Shown: one piece after another, positions 12,593-25,110 of the stretch
Layout: every line of letters begins with the position of its first letter
How positions within the stretch are numbered: the first letter of the stretch is position 1
Assembly: GCA_015680685.1 (NCBI GenBank)
Contig: MNCI01033419.1
Location: 63,343 to 127,342 of the forward strand
DNA from: Gnetum montanum
Lineage: Eukaryota > Streptophyta > Gnetopsida > Gnetales > Gnetaceae
Direction: 5' to 3'
DNA: 64,000 nt
Notes under the pieces: model-generated
Database searches by the model: none
The model's input: the letters and a program-made list of their open reading frames with translations, nothing else
Told to the model about the DNA's origin: nothing
Position numbers and translations under genes: made by a program

Positions 12593-13375
12593 TGTTGAGT
12601 CACCAAATAAGTGCTCCGATATTGGATCCACAATATTAGATATGCATTATCGGTATTAGATCCTCAATATCAGACACATGATGTCAGAGCTTGTCTCATT
12701 GGCTATAAATAAGAGACAAGGGTGCTTGGTCTTGGGCATTAGTTCTTAGTCCCTTAGTCAAACTCTTGTAGTTTTTCTATTCCAAAGTTAGAATTATTTC
12801 TGAGTGCCCACAGTAGGAGTCATAGAGTGAATGGATCTTTATTTGAGCATTGTGTACCTAAGCACACCTTATGTCCAGAAATAAAGACTAACTTTATGAT
12901 AAACCTTGCAACATTCAGAATAGCTTAATTATTGCATTTCATGTTAATTATTGTTATTTGATGCTTTCAATAGTTAATTAATGTTATTTCATAGAATTGT
13001 TAATTATCAATTACCAATGAATTAGCACACTCAGCACGACCACTTTGAGCATACGTGGAACACTTGGTAACCTAGTAACGATTAGCATTTAGTAATCCCA
13101 GTAGTGTTACACTAGTTTAGGATGTGTCCGGAAAGTGGGAATAGATTCTAGTGTTAGGATTTGATTCACTTTAGAGTTACAAAATCCATTAGTTAATTAA
13201 ATCTTTTCATTGCACACACTTAGGAGACCAGGATAGAAAATATAAAAGAAAAGCATAAAAAATCATACACCTGAAGTTTACTTTACCATACAATTGTGCC
13301 TTACAAGTAAGCTTGGGAAGACAACGACTGCATAACTCATCCTTATTCTACATAGGTAAAGTATTTTATGATCTC
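12593..13375 (+). mobile_element. Truncated or solo Athila-like LTR, plus orientation
   Basis: It starts near TGTTGAGTCACC and carries several GATATTG / AATATCAG words (12617-12680), then a TATA box in GGCTATAAATAAGAG near 12700 and AATAAAGAC near 12882. It goes on through the family landmarks GCACACTCAGCACGACCAC, GGATGTGTCCGGAAAGTGGG and AAGCTTGGGAAGACAACGA. These match the reverse complement of the LTRs at 59338-60155 and 43625-44418. The final part, which should end CACTCATCA followed by the primer site, is missing, so it is a truncated LTR rather than a functional 5' LTR. Confidence 0.65.
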
Positions 13376-14459
13376 TAAGGATTAAGTGTTGTAGTATTTC
13401 ATGAGAGGTTTGTTTGGAAGCATGACATATTTGATGATCTATGGTTTGCTTGATATTTCTTAGAGTATATTTTATGATCTTGTTTTTATGTGGTCTTGGT
13501 AGCTATTTGAGTTATATTTGATTTAATTAGTTTTATTTTTTGTGAGATTAATAGATATTTTTTAAATAATTTTTTATTAGCATATGCTTTATTGATTATT
13601 TTAGTATGTGTAGATATTACATGAAAGTTGAGAAGGTTATGTGTGTGGTGAGAAGGATTAATGGAAATACTATTTTAGTTTAATTATTGTTTTGATAATT
13701 GGCTATTTTATCTCATTCCATGGTTTTTATAAATCTTCCATTATAATTTCCATGGCTCTTTCATTCCAACACGTTGACAATTTAGGATTATGATAGAGAG
13801 GTGGTATGGAAGATTGAAGTTGGTGGAGGTGTTGGTGGATTTCAAATTGGTTGTGATTTCCTTTGAGTCTTTGCTATGTTTCTCTTTTCTCTTGTGGATC
13901 TCTTTGCATAGATTGAAGATAACTAATATTGGCTCCTTTTTCATCTACGTTTGCTACTTTGTGCACATTCATGGGATTTGTTTAATAATAATAGATTTCA
14001 TATTATTATTCTATTTGTAGGCTAATGGGTATTGCTTTGATTGCCTTGGAATATTGGATTTAATGATTAATGTTTATGCAATTTATGGTTAGTAGTATTA
14101 TTTTTTCTATCAATTTTAGGTATGGATTTTATGAGAATTCTACCAAGAATTTGCAAGAATGGATTTTATTGTTCAATAGGTCTTTATCAGTTACAATAGA
14201 ATGATTAAAATTGTTGCATCAACATCATTACCCAAAATAATTAACCAAATGGCCTTAAGAAATGTTACTTTCAGACCTTTGATTTGACATTTGATATCAC
14301 TAGCAAGTTGATCATTGATCCTACAAGGTGCAAGATATTGAAATTTGCATTTGTACCTTATTTTGATTTCCAAACTGAGGCCCAAACTTGATTTTAAAAT
14401 GCTAAATTTCATTCATCATTTAGTTCATTCTTGCATTGTACCAAAGATGTTATTTGGCT
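13376..14459. other. No identifiable feature
   Basis: AT-rich DNA up to the assembly gap. Small ORFs on both strands (for example 13790-14020 plus) overlap each other and are hydrophobic because of T-rich codons; none shows a motif. Confidence 0.3.
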
Positions 14460-15285
14460 NNNNNNNNNNNNNNNNNNNNNNNNNNNNNNNNNNNNNNNNN
14501 NNNNNNNNNNNNNNNNNNNNNNNNNNNNNNNNNNNNNNNNNNNNNNNNNNNNNNNNNNNNNNNNNNNNNNNNNNNNNNNNNNNNNNNNNNNNNNNNNNNN
14601 NNNNNNNNNNNNNNNNNNNNNNNNNNNNNNNNNNNNNNNNNNNNNNNNNNNNNNNNNNNNNNNNNNNNNNNNNNNNNNNNNNNNNNNNNNNNNNNNNNNN
14701 NNNNNNNNNNNNNNNNNNNNNNNNNNNNNNNNNNNNNNNNNNNNNNNNNNNNNNNNNNNNNNNNNNNNNNNNNNNNNNNNNNNNNNNNNNNNNNNNNNNN
14801 NNNNNNNNNNNNNNNNNNNNNNNNNNNNNNNNNNNNNNNNNNNNNNNNNNNNNNNNNNNNNNNNNNNNNNNNNNNNNNNNNNNNNNNNNNNNNNNNNNNN
14901 NNNNNNNNNNNNNNNNNNNNNNNNNNNNNNNNNNNNNNNNNNNNNNNNNNNNNNNNNNNNNNNNNNNNNNNNNNNNNNNNNNNNNNNNNNNNNNNNNNNN
15001 NNNNNNNNNNNNNNNNNNNNNNNNNNNNNNNNNNNNNNNNNNNNNNNNNNNNNNNNNNNNNNNNNNNNNNNNNNNNNNNNNNNNNNNNNNNNNNNNNNNN
15101 NNNNNNNNNNNNNNNNNNNNNNNNNNNNNNNNNNNNNNNNNNNNNNNNNNNNNNNNNNNNNNNNNNNNNNNNNNNNNNNNNNNNNNNNNNNNNNNNNNNN
15201 NNNNNNNNNNNNNNNNNNNNNNNNNNNNNNNNNNNNNNNNNNNNNNNNNNNNNNNNNNNNNNNNNNNNNNNNNNNNNNNNNNNNN
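14460..15285. other. Assembly gap (826 N)
   Basis: Continuous N. Frames that run through it are artefacts of translating unknown bases. Confidence 1.
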
Positions 15286-18124
15286 AGAATACTAAGTTCT
15301 TTCATGTTCAGAATATATAATACTTGAATATATTCGATTCAGGAAGCTAATGAAATGGAATTAGTATTTCCTTTTCTATAAATTCTTATAGTTTTATCAT
15401 CTCTCTCTGTCTTTTCTTTTTCAATTCTTTTACATTGATTATTGTTCTTTGCATTATCCTAGTATTAGACATGGCACGTAGATGATGTTAGGTTTGTCCA
15501 CTCTATAACTTTGGTGAATGACCCTATTATTGGTGATATCTAGAAGGGGCCTCTTTTTAACAGCTTCATAGCAACAATTGGTATGAATGGGTTGATATCA
15601 ATTTGATGGATTGGTTTTTTATGTATCTTCAAAAGTGTTAGGTGTCGATGTTCAACGTCTTCTAAAATAATGTTCATATCATTGAGAATTTTATGGTAGA
15701 TCTGAACTTTATACTATGGAAGAATCACTATAATGGATACAGAGTGGGAGGAATTATACTACAATAATAATGATCATCCATAACACAAAATATTTGTTAA
15801 GAAGGAAATTCAATATTCTTGAGAGTGATAAAATCATGAAAGCTTATTTTGGTTTCATTTTGCATAGCATCTCACTAGTTTCTCATATTTATAGATATTA
15901 AAGCCTATGCCTTGAAAATATTTAAATGTCATCCCAATTAAGGAAAGGAAAATACACCGTAATCATGGAGGTGCTGAATTATTTTCTATGTTTGATTATG
16001 CAAAGCCATGTTGCAACCACTTGAAAGAAATGGTGATGATTGTGTCTATCATTAGAGAGAGAGAGATATATATATATATTTCTTGTAAGTAATGTTTAAC
16101 TCTAATGGTTAAATTTTTTTCCTTCTATCAATTGACATCATGAAGTTAGATTGTTATCAAGTAGTATGTATACTTAAGTTTCATAGAAAAATAGACATAC
16201 ATATTATTATAGCAATAAGATATGATAGAAATTAATGGATGTATGAATGAGTAGCACCATTAATTTCTCTACAAATTGGCTCTATGATATCAACTCCATG
16301 ACTATATTTTTAAAAAATTAGTATAAACATTTCATTTTCTTTTGTGGAAACATCTAAATAAGGATATGACATGAACATGTTGTGTTTAGTTGGTGAGTAA
16401 ATATTTTGTTTTCTCATAAGTTTAGATGTAAACTCACAAGGGCAAGTCATTTTGAATCTATATGATGAAATCATCCTTGTAGATACCCTCTGCTAGTTCT
16501 TTTTCAAATTAGATTTTAAATTGGTCTACATTGTTAAAGATAAATGTTGCATGAATTTCCAACAAGTGTGTATATAATTTCTTGACAAGAGAACAAAATA
16601 TTCCTCAATTCTAGACCAAGCTCTATTATAGATAATGTAACCAACAATAGTGAATGCTAAATTTAAATCCAAGAACAATGTACATTTTTTGACATTCCAT
16701 GCAAGCGATGAGTTTCAAGTTATATTCTATCTTTGTTCATTCATGTCTTTTACTTACTTATCATGGTTTTACTATAACGATGTAGATAGTATTGTAATTA
16801 GAATTAAGTGTTAAAGCAAGGATGTAAAACTATTAATGATTATGACTTAGAAAAAGGTTGGACAAAAGATAGGTTGCCAATCTCATTTCCTTGTTTGTAT
16901 ATTATGTTGCATAACAAAATGCACATGCATAATTTTCAAAGAAATGCATCATGTAAATATGCATAGCACAATAGGTCATGGAAGCTACACCCCAATGATA
17001 AACACTTAACTTAAATGCCCATTGAACATATTGGAACCTCTTAAGTAAAAATCATAGCACTTAGCCAAAAAGATGTTCCAACAGATGTAATCTATGAGTG
17101 GTATTTAAAGTGAATGGTTGGAAATGAAGTATGGAGTAGAGAGATCATCATGTCTTCAAGAATGAATCTATTCCTAAAGAAATGCAATGCCTATTTAATT
17201 TTCCAAAATCCCTCATTGAATTACCAGAAGCATCCTATGGATAAAGAAAGTATATATAAAAAAAGATACAAATGCTTCCAAATTTAATTTTTTTAATAAA
17301 GAGGATGATAATTATGATAGAAAAGCAATAATTATTAGTGAAAAATCACCATGGATGCTAGATAGAATAATCAAATTTTTGCACAACAACATCTTTTTCA
17401 TGGACTCAACATTTAACATAAACAAATAGGAGTATGTGTGTAATCTAAGATATGATACCATGTTGAAAAAATCACTTCTACTACTTATTAGATTATGCTT
17501 CAACTTTATTTCAAAACTTCATCTATATACAATAATGATATTTAATAGCCACTACAATGACATTCTAGTGACATAAATTATTTAGTCTTATCACATGAAG
17601 GCAACTATTAAGAAGTGACTTAGGATTCTAGTTAGATATTGCAAGAAAAGAATCCTTCTTAGAGAGTAAACACAATATTAATGGATGATTCTTGTGCTAA
17701 AATCAATGCAATGTAGTAATTTATAATTACACAAATCAATACCTCAACATACATAAATTTATTTTTGTACAATAACTTTATATTTACCATATTATGTGCA
17801 AGATCATGCTCACTTGCTAGATCTTCTTATGTATATTGCATTTTAGCATGTGTGAGCAAGAAACTTGCCAACCAATGTCCTAGATAGAGAGCATAGGAGG
17901 ATAATGAAGTGAATACTAATGGTGATCATGAATTATTTATAATATATGTAAGATGTGATGTCTCTAGTTTAGAAATTCTTGTAGATTACCATGATGAAAA
18001 TTATTTTCTATTTTATTTTTAGAACAAGTAGGTTGTTGATAAAAAGATGAGATGGTGGAGACTTCAAATAGAAATTGACAATGTTCAGTTAGAATTGGAT
18101 GCTAAATGATGAAGTGTCTTCAGT
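15286..18124. other. Unassigned AT-rich region
   Basis: No coding frame longer than about 63 codons and no retroelement motif that I can defend. Sequence composition resembles neighbouring decayed elements. The region ends at the 5' LTR of element A. Confidence 0.3.
16052..16080. repeat. (GA)n-(TA)n microsatellite
   Basis: A run of GAGAGAGA passes directly into TATATATATATA. Confidence 0.85.
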
Positions 18125-18939
18125 TGGCTACATCAATGGGATTCTGTTGACATGGCTCTATCGATGTGGCACCCAAGTAGGTCTATAAATATGACACCCC
18201 AACCATGTTAATAGAGGTTAGAATTTTAGTTGTTGGTAGAATCCTTGCAGTTTGTTTTTGTAAGAGATAGAATAATTTTCTATGTGCCTACAACAAAAGT
18301 TAAGGAGTGTATAGATCATTATTTGAGCACTATTATACCTAAGCACCATAGTGTGCACAACAATAAAGATGAGATTTTTGATAAACCTTACATTGCTTGG
18401 ACTAGCTTAATGATTTATTTATGCACTTATTATTTTCATTAATTAAGTGATTAATTAAGCTAGAATGATTAAAAATTTAAGTAATTAATTAAGATAAATA
18501 GACTAGCACACATAAGTACGACCACTTCAAGCATACATATAACACTTGGTAATCTTAGTAATGCTTAACGCTTCGTCATCCAATAGTGTTGTATGTGTTT
18601 AGGATGTGTACAAAAAGTGGGACTAGATGACTATGCTAGGATAGTTATTAATTAGCAATTAAATTAGTTGAATTAGTTAATCAATTTATTCTCAATCTAT
18701 TACCAACCTTAGTAAAAAAATATAAAATAATAAAAATCATGTGCCTTAATTGCACTTAACCATACAACTAAGCTTCATAAGTGTAGTTGGGAAGACAACA
18801 ATCATTCCACGATTAGATTCATCATCTAGATTAAATCCTATTTATGAGAACACTATAAATCCATAGAATTTGATTAGATTAAACATGAGCACCTTAGTGA
18901 TTTGTATGGTTGGGTGTAGGGGTACCTCTTCACTCATCA
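18125..18939 (+). mobile_element. 5' LTR of element A
   Basis: Starts TGGCTACATCAATGGG and ends ...CTTCACTCATCA, immediately before the primer site. It contains a TATA box (GGTCTATAAATATGAC near 18180-18195), a likely polyadenylation word AATAAAGATG near 18363, and the family blocks AGTACGACCACTTCAAGC and GTTGGGAAGACAACA. The terminal part GGGTGTAGGGGTACCTC is shared with all sister LTRs. Confidence 0.7.
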
Positions 18940-18940
18940 T

Positions 18941-18958
18941 TAGTGCCATTGCTAAGGA
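18941..18958 (+). other. Primer binding site of element A (tRNA-Asp-like)
   Basis: TAGTGCCATTGCTAAGGA lies one base inside the LTR end. The intact sister site in element C is TGGTGCCATTGCCAAGGA. Both match the tRNA-Asp-type site TGGCGCCGTTGCCGGGGA used by Athila elements, with several transitions. Confidence 0.65.
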
Positions 18959-19098
18959 TTTTTAGCCAATACCATGCACTATTAGTCTAGGATTAGTGGA
19001 AATTACTCAACATCACTGAAATGAACCTAACAAAGTTAAATCATAATAATTAATCAAAAATATACTACAAGCACACTAAGAAATTTTTTCTAACAAAA

Positions 19099-21530
19099 AT
19101 GTCTTCTTCTTCTCACAAGAAAGATGATTCTAAGCAAACAATACCACAATAATGCAGAGTGGTGTACACTCATCCTGATGAGTTTGTATCCAATTTCACT
19201 TATGTCCTTCATCAGGATGAACAAGTCTGGTGGTGAGACATGGAGAGGAACATTGTATTGCCACCTAACTGATCTATTCCCAAGTTACTGATCCAAACTC
19301 TTAAAAGGTTGGGCATCAAGGAGCTTCATGGAGAGTATTTTGTGGAAGATCATGACTTCCAAGATTACCATCCCACTAAGACACAATGCAAATGAGATTA
19401 GAAACAAGAAAGATCTAAAATGCTTCACTAATCCCTTGTTCTTGCTAAATCAAAAGGATAATGAAGAACCTCTTTTTGATGGTTCTCAACATGTAGAATT
19501 TCCACCTCTTGACTCTGGTGAAGGGAAGCCAAGCCCAAATCATAAATTAGTGATTAATAATTTAGGTTTTGGTAATAGTGAGTCCTATAGTTGTGGAAGC
19601 TCTAAGAAAGGAAGTCAAAGTGGAAACTTAAACAAGCATGATGATCATCACCGTAAGGATCATGGCCATGACAAATGGAGAGGAAGTGATAGAAACCATA
19701 GTGGTGGAATTCCTCTTCCTCTTCACCCTTTTCATTTGGATCAACTTCCTCCTTTGAATCTGAAAAGAACTGCAAGTGGAAAGACAGAATGATAATCACA
19801 GAGATCACCATTAACAAAAAATGATAGAGGATATCACAAGCATCACCAAGATCATGACGATAAACCTTTGCTAGCCACTCGAAATATGCTCAACATCACA
19901 AAGGTTGTTAGAATTCTACCAGGCATGTGAAAAATAGTTGAATCAAGCAGCTAGACATGAATAATATTCTCAGATTTGAGGGAGGATATAACTTAGATCC
20001 TCAAATGCATCTACAAGCCTTTCACAATGCCTATGCCTTACAAAATATTGAAAATAATTGACAAAAGCTCAAGTTGTTCCCCAGAATACTAATTGAGGAA
20101 TCAAAAAGCTAGTATTAGTCTTTGGAACTAGAATCAATCCACCGATGGAGTACAATGCTAGAACTATTTAATGACAAGTATCAGACGTACTTTAGAGTGT
20201 TAAACCTACGAAGGCAAATCCAAGGCTAGAAATAAGGAACACATGAACCCTTGGATGCCACCATGGATAAATATTATTCATTATTACACTAATTCCCTAG
20301 CCATGATTACTCTTAGTGAGAACAACTTCATTGCATCATAGATGGGCTTTGCTCAAAAACATGAAGGCCCCTTGGGGCCTATGCCAAAGGAAGACTATTA
20401 AAGATAAGAGCCCATAAAATACAAAGGTTGATTAAGTAGGTAGCAAAAGAAGAAGGAGAGATGAGGAAACAAGCAAGTGCAAAAGAATATAATAGGAATC
20501 CTTCCATCAAAAAGAGGGAGGTCCACATTTGTGATAGTGAGGAGGAGTTACTTCTTGATGAGGTGGTGCAACGAAAGACCTTGCTAATCCAAAAATATAT
20601 GTCTGAATTTTTGCCAAGGTAGGTGAAATGTAGGATTCATAGGATGAAAAATTATAAACTACTCTAAAAATTGTAGAAGAATCAACAAAGAAAAGTAGTA
20701 ATCATGACTATAGAAGGTTGAAAGAAGTTAAACGTCCTTACCAAAGAGGCAACAACAAAGCTACTTTAGTAGAAGAAGTTGCGGAGATTGAATTAAATAA
20801 TGACGGGTATGGCATCTATGACTATGAACATCCTAAGGGATGTTGCTTTGTTGTGTCACACTTACAAGAATTTGGGATGTATGCTTTGAGTCCACGACTA
20901 TAAAAAATGAAAACACCTAGAAGATTGCCTTATCCTCAAGGAAATCCTAGGTAGTTCCACCAGCAACAACCTTATTATCCAAGTGGAACTCCACCACAAC
21001 CATATGAGTAGTATTAGTAATGGAAATAGCCACAGTCATGAGGGATGTCACCACCATGGCACTAATACCCTTACAAGCAACCATATTTGTATGGGTACCA
21101 TGTTCATCAACCCCTGTCTCCATGTGACTCTTCTAGTCATGTTTCTCATTTCCAGCATCACTACCACACTCTTGAATATCATCAAACTCCTTTTCCAAAT
21201 CCTACAAGGGATTCCATATTCCATCCATACCCTTCTCATGTGCCTGCATCTATTCCTCCAGCCTCAACATAGCTACTGCCTACTCCATCCATGCAAGGTG
21301 AGCTTCTAGCTCAACCATAACAAAGTAATGCTACAAGGATCATTAATCTACAACCAGTTAATCAACCGAGTGGTTTAGTACCTACATCTTGTAAATGACC
21401 ATTCTTCTAACCCAATAGCCCTCCTAAACCATCACAAACTCATGTGGCTGGTCGTCCTACTCCTTCCTAATCCTTTGAAAATCATCAAATTAAGAGTTTT
21501 TCAAACCAAATGCCTCCTAAGATCCATACT
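19099..21530 (+). pseudogene. Element A gag polyprotein remnant
   Basis: The start is taken at 19099 because sister copies B and C have the same beginning (MSSSSHK, MSPSSY) at the same distance from the primer site. Blocks in order: VYTHPDEFVSNFTYVLHQDE (19160-19220), a His/Ser/Asp-rich stretch (19600-19740), and the retrotransposon gag core GGYNLDPQMHLQAFHNAYAL, KLKLFPRILIEESKS and LESIHRWSTMLELFNDKYQT (19980-20190). Then comes YDYEHPKGCCFVVSHLQEFG (20820-20880), where sister copies have CELCQYDHPKGCC, so two zinc-ligand Cys are lost. A Pro/Tyr/Gln-rich region follows (20940-21300). At least ten stops, mostly TAG or TAA at Gln/Trp sites. No capsid could be made from this copy. Confidence 0.65.
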
Positions 21531-22080
21531 ATTACGTTAACTCATGTCATATTTGATAGGATCTGGGCTAGCAAACTTCCTAGAAAACTAGCTAATCCTA
21601 GAAGTTCCCTTATCTATTTGTAGATTACTAGGAATGAACCATGTAAAGGTTCTAGTGTTAATCTAATTTTCCATGAGATGTATATTGCCTAGAACCTACC
21701 ACCTCTTAAGAAGAGTAATATTGAATTAGAATTGGTAGACTAGTTCATCACTATTCCATTGGGACTAGTAGAAGATATTGTGACCACTGTTTGTGGGTGG
21801 TCTTATTTTGCCAATTTCCTAGTAATCAAAGTTGAGAACTGCAAGGAGAATTTTCCAATCATTATAAGATAGGCATGGCTAAGTACTGTTGATGCAAGAA
21901 TGAGCATCAGAGATTTTTCCCTAGAAATTTCCAAGGAAAATGCATTTGGAAAGATTGAGAAGAAACAAGTTCCATGCATCATGTATAGCAATATAAAGTG
22001 CAATTACATGCAGAAACTCTAGTTTGTAAAAAGAAAATCCATTTCCACATGTAGGAAGTATGAAAATGAGGTAGATATTC
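21531..22080 (+). pseudogene. Element A aspartic protease remnant, active site deleted
   Basis: The plus strand reads LPRKLANPRSSLIYL, then ITRNEPCKGSSVNLIFHEMY, where sister copies have a stretch with the catalytic Asp between PCK and GSS; about five residues including that Asp are gone. The rest follows the family: ITIPLGLVEDIVTTVCGWSY, FLVIKVENCKENFPIII, and LSTVDARMSIRDFSLEISKE. It is preceded by the gag Pro-rich region and followed by a linker (22128-22337) towards RT. Confidence 0.6.
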
Positions 22081-22239
22081 AAAGGTGTCTATATGCAACA
22101 ACCACAAAGCAAGAGGGAACCCAGTGGATGATAGCTAATTTTGAGAGTAGCAAAATTTGCATGAAACTAATTGAGAGCTTGACATGTTCCTATGTTGTAG
22201 GAATGGATGAACTAGAGAAAGTTCATCATCAATTCTTTG

Positions 22240-23800
22240 ATGATGAAAATGATGATACCTATTGGGTAGAGTTGAAAATTCCTAAAAATTTTAAACAAGA
22301 GCCCTTAGAGTTAAAAACTCTAACTACTAGCCTATAATATGCATTTTTGAAAAATGAAAAGCTAGTTATAATCAATGCTAAACTTGCTCCTGAATAGAAA
22401 GAGAAACTACTGAAAGTGATTAACAGATAGCCAATAGCCTTTGCTTAGTCATATCCTAAACTCACTGGGATTGATCCACAAATATGCCAACATCATCTCT
22501 ATACTAATCTAGCCATGAAGCCAAGGAAGCAGTGATAGTAGTGGTTGAATCTAAGATTAAAGAAAATCATCAAGGACAAAACAGAATAACTCAAGGTGGG
22601 GTACATCTATCCTATTATAGATAGTGAGTGGATCATCCCACTCATGATTGTGCCAAAGAAAGATGACAAGTGATAGGTTTGTATTGATTTTAGGCTATTG
22701 AACATGACAACATTCAAAGATCATTTTCTGTTGCCATTTGTTGATTAAGTGTTGAACACCATTTCTAGACATTGCTATTATAGCTTTCTAGATGGTTATA
22801 GTGGCTATAACCAAATTCATATTTCACTAGAGGATCAAGCCAAAAATACATTCATGAATCCTTGGGGAACTTTTGCATATTAGAAGATGCCTTTTGGTCT
22901 ATGTAATGCTCCTACCACATTCTAACACTTGGTCTTGAGCATCTTTCAGTATCAAATTGGTAGTGAGGTGGAGGTCTTCACGAATGAAATTACCACTTAT
23001 GATGCTACATTCAAACAAGCCATGGATTGGCTTGAGCAAGTATTAAAAAGATGTATGGAGATAAAACTATAGCTCAATTAGCAAAAGAGGCATCTAATGA
23101 TCCAAAAGGGCATAGTCTTGGGGCACAGAATATCACAAGTAGGGATTGAGGTTGACTATAAAAAGATAAGGATCATCGAAGGAATAACCCATCAATCAAA
23201 AATAATTAAAGATGTTATGTCATTACTTGGATACATTGTTTACTATTGGAGATTCATAGAGAATTTCTCTAAGATTACAAAACCATTGGTTGAGCTAACA
23301 AAGAAAGATGCTCCATTTGTTTGAATTTAGGAATGTGAAAATGCATTCCAATAGCTAAAGAAGAAACTCCAATTCTACAAGCACCAAACTAGTCCAGACC
23401 ATTTCATATCATAATAGATGTATCAAATTATGCCTTTGGAGTCATGCTGACATAGTTGGATGATTAGAAATTTCCATATTACATCCACTATGCAAGCTAA
23501 AGCATTTTGGATGCACAAATTAATTACACCACAATGGAGAAAGAATTGATGGCAGTGGTGTATGCTTTAAAAACATTCAAGCACTATGTTCTTGGGTACA
23601 GAGTGTTTGTACACATTGACCATAGTGCCATTTGCTTCTTGATGAACAAGCTAATGGTAAGCCCTTATATCATATGGTGGCTAGTGATCATAAAAGAATT
23701 TTATCTTATGATGGTAGATCAAAAGGGAACTAAGAATGTGGTCATTGATCATCTCTCTTGGTTAAGATGGAATAAAAAAGAAGAGGAGAGCTCACTTTAA
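22240..23800 (+). pseudogene. Element A reverse transcriptase and RNase H remnant
   Basis: The N-terminal block is KIPKNFKQEPLELKTLTTSL near 22280. RT blocks follow: YPIIDSEWIIPLMIVPKKDD (22610-22665), CIDFRLLNMTTFKDHFLLPF (22680-22740), YYSFLDGYSGYNQIHIS (22770-22825), and MPFGLCNAPTTF near 22890. The catalytic box reads VEVFTNEITTY at about 22970, with Asn-Glu where two Asp are expected. RNase H (23400-23800) shows NYTTMEKELMAVVYALKTF, GYRVFVHIDHSAICFLM, and QKGTKNVVIDHLSWLR. Over a dozen stops; where B is readable, the residue lost is usually Gln or Trp. The wording is Athila-type. Confidence 0.75.
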
Positions 23801-23939
23801 TAATTTTCTTGATGAACTCCTCCTTGCCAGAGTGATTAATGACCAAGTGCCCATAGAACCAAAAATGGTATGATGGCATCTTTACTTATCTTCTCTTTGA
23901 GGAGATGCTATAAGATCTAGACTACAGGAATATATAATA

Positions 23940-25110
23940 GTTTCTTCATCAAGTCAAGTGCTTCATGGAAATCAACAAACACCTCTACAAGGTATGTGTT
24001 GATGGCTTGGTTTATTGGTGTATCCTTGATACTAATCAATTGTGCATTCTCCAAGATGCTCATGAGGGCTCTTGTAGAGGCCACAATGCAAGGAGATGCA
24101 TGGCCATTAAAATTCTAATGGTAAGGTACTATTGGTTAATAATCTTTAAGGATTCCCACCAATTTATTTGATTTTGTGAACATTGTCAATGAGATGGTAG
24201 GATGACTGTGTGAATGGAGGAACCTCAATAGTCGATCTAATCATTGGAATTGTTTGACAAATGGGGCATAGAAATCATGGGTCCCATCACACCCATGTCC
24301 AATGGAAAGGTGTACATTATTTTCATTTTTGGCTACTATACTAAATGGGTAGAAGAAGCAGCTATTGTTGATAATACATCATTCACTTTTGCTTGATTTT
24401 TTCAACAACACATTGTAAATAGGTTTGGAGTGCCATGTGCATTGATTTTTGATAATGGAACCCATTTCATAGGCATCAAATTTTGCAAGCTCATGCAATA
24501 CTTAGGGGTTGAACATAAATTAACAACACCCTACCACCCCTAAGCCAATGGTTAAGTAGAGGTTATTAACAGGGACATTACAAAGATCTTAACAAGAACT
24601 GTTAGCAAATATAGGAGAGACTAGAACACAAAACTCAATGATGTCCTCTAGGCCTACCACTCAATATGGAAACTCTCTATAGGCTACTCTCCCTATGAGC
24701 TTAGGAAACTACCAACACTTCCTATTCAATCCAAGCTTCATACACTTTCAACAACATGTGACCTAGATCTTTACCTAAGTCTAGCACAAAGAAAATGATT
24801 GATCAACCTTAACGTGCTAGATGAAAATTGATTAGTAGCCCTATCCTTGAATGAAGTACACAAGGCATTCAGCAAGCAACAACATGACCTAAGAATAAGG
24901 AAAGTGAAATTTCAACCTAGAGATAAGGTCCTCTACTAAAACCCCACACATATTCCACAATGAACTAAATTTTAAACATTTTGGAAGGGGCCTTATAAAA
25001 TTGACAAAACATTTCCTTCTAGGGCCATGATAATCTACAAACCTAAAAGCCAAAATAAGAAATAGTTGATTAACATTCATTAAATAAAACCTTTCCATGA
25101 GCCTAAGAAA
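23940..25110 (+). pseudogene. Element A integrase remnant
   Basis: The zinc-binding H2C2 domain begins near 24050 (HEGSCRGHNARRC...YYW...FCEHCQ). The catalytic core has KWGIEIMGPITPMSNGK (24256-24310; first Asp replaced by Glu), FGVPCALIFDNGTHF (second Asp kept, 24424-24470), and [15 protein letters not shown] (Glu kept, 24556-24600). The C-terminal part contains FWKGPYKIDKTFPSRAMIIY (24975-25040), the GPY box. Stops replace several Trp and Gln codons. It ends about 130 bases before the 3' UTR becomes clearly non-coding. Confidence 0.7.

Noticed and set aside
13345-13400. Possible inverted LTR piece (CTCTAAGGATTAAGTG) at the end of the plus-strand LTR
   Set aside because: Only about 16 bases match; too short to claim an inversion.
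14345-15327. Long open frames across 14345-15327 on both strands
   Set aside because: They consist almost entirely of N translated as X.
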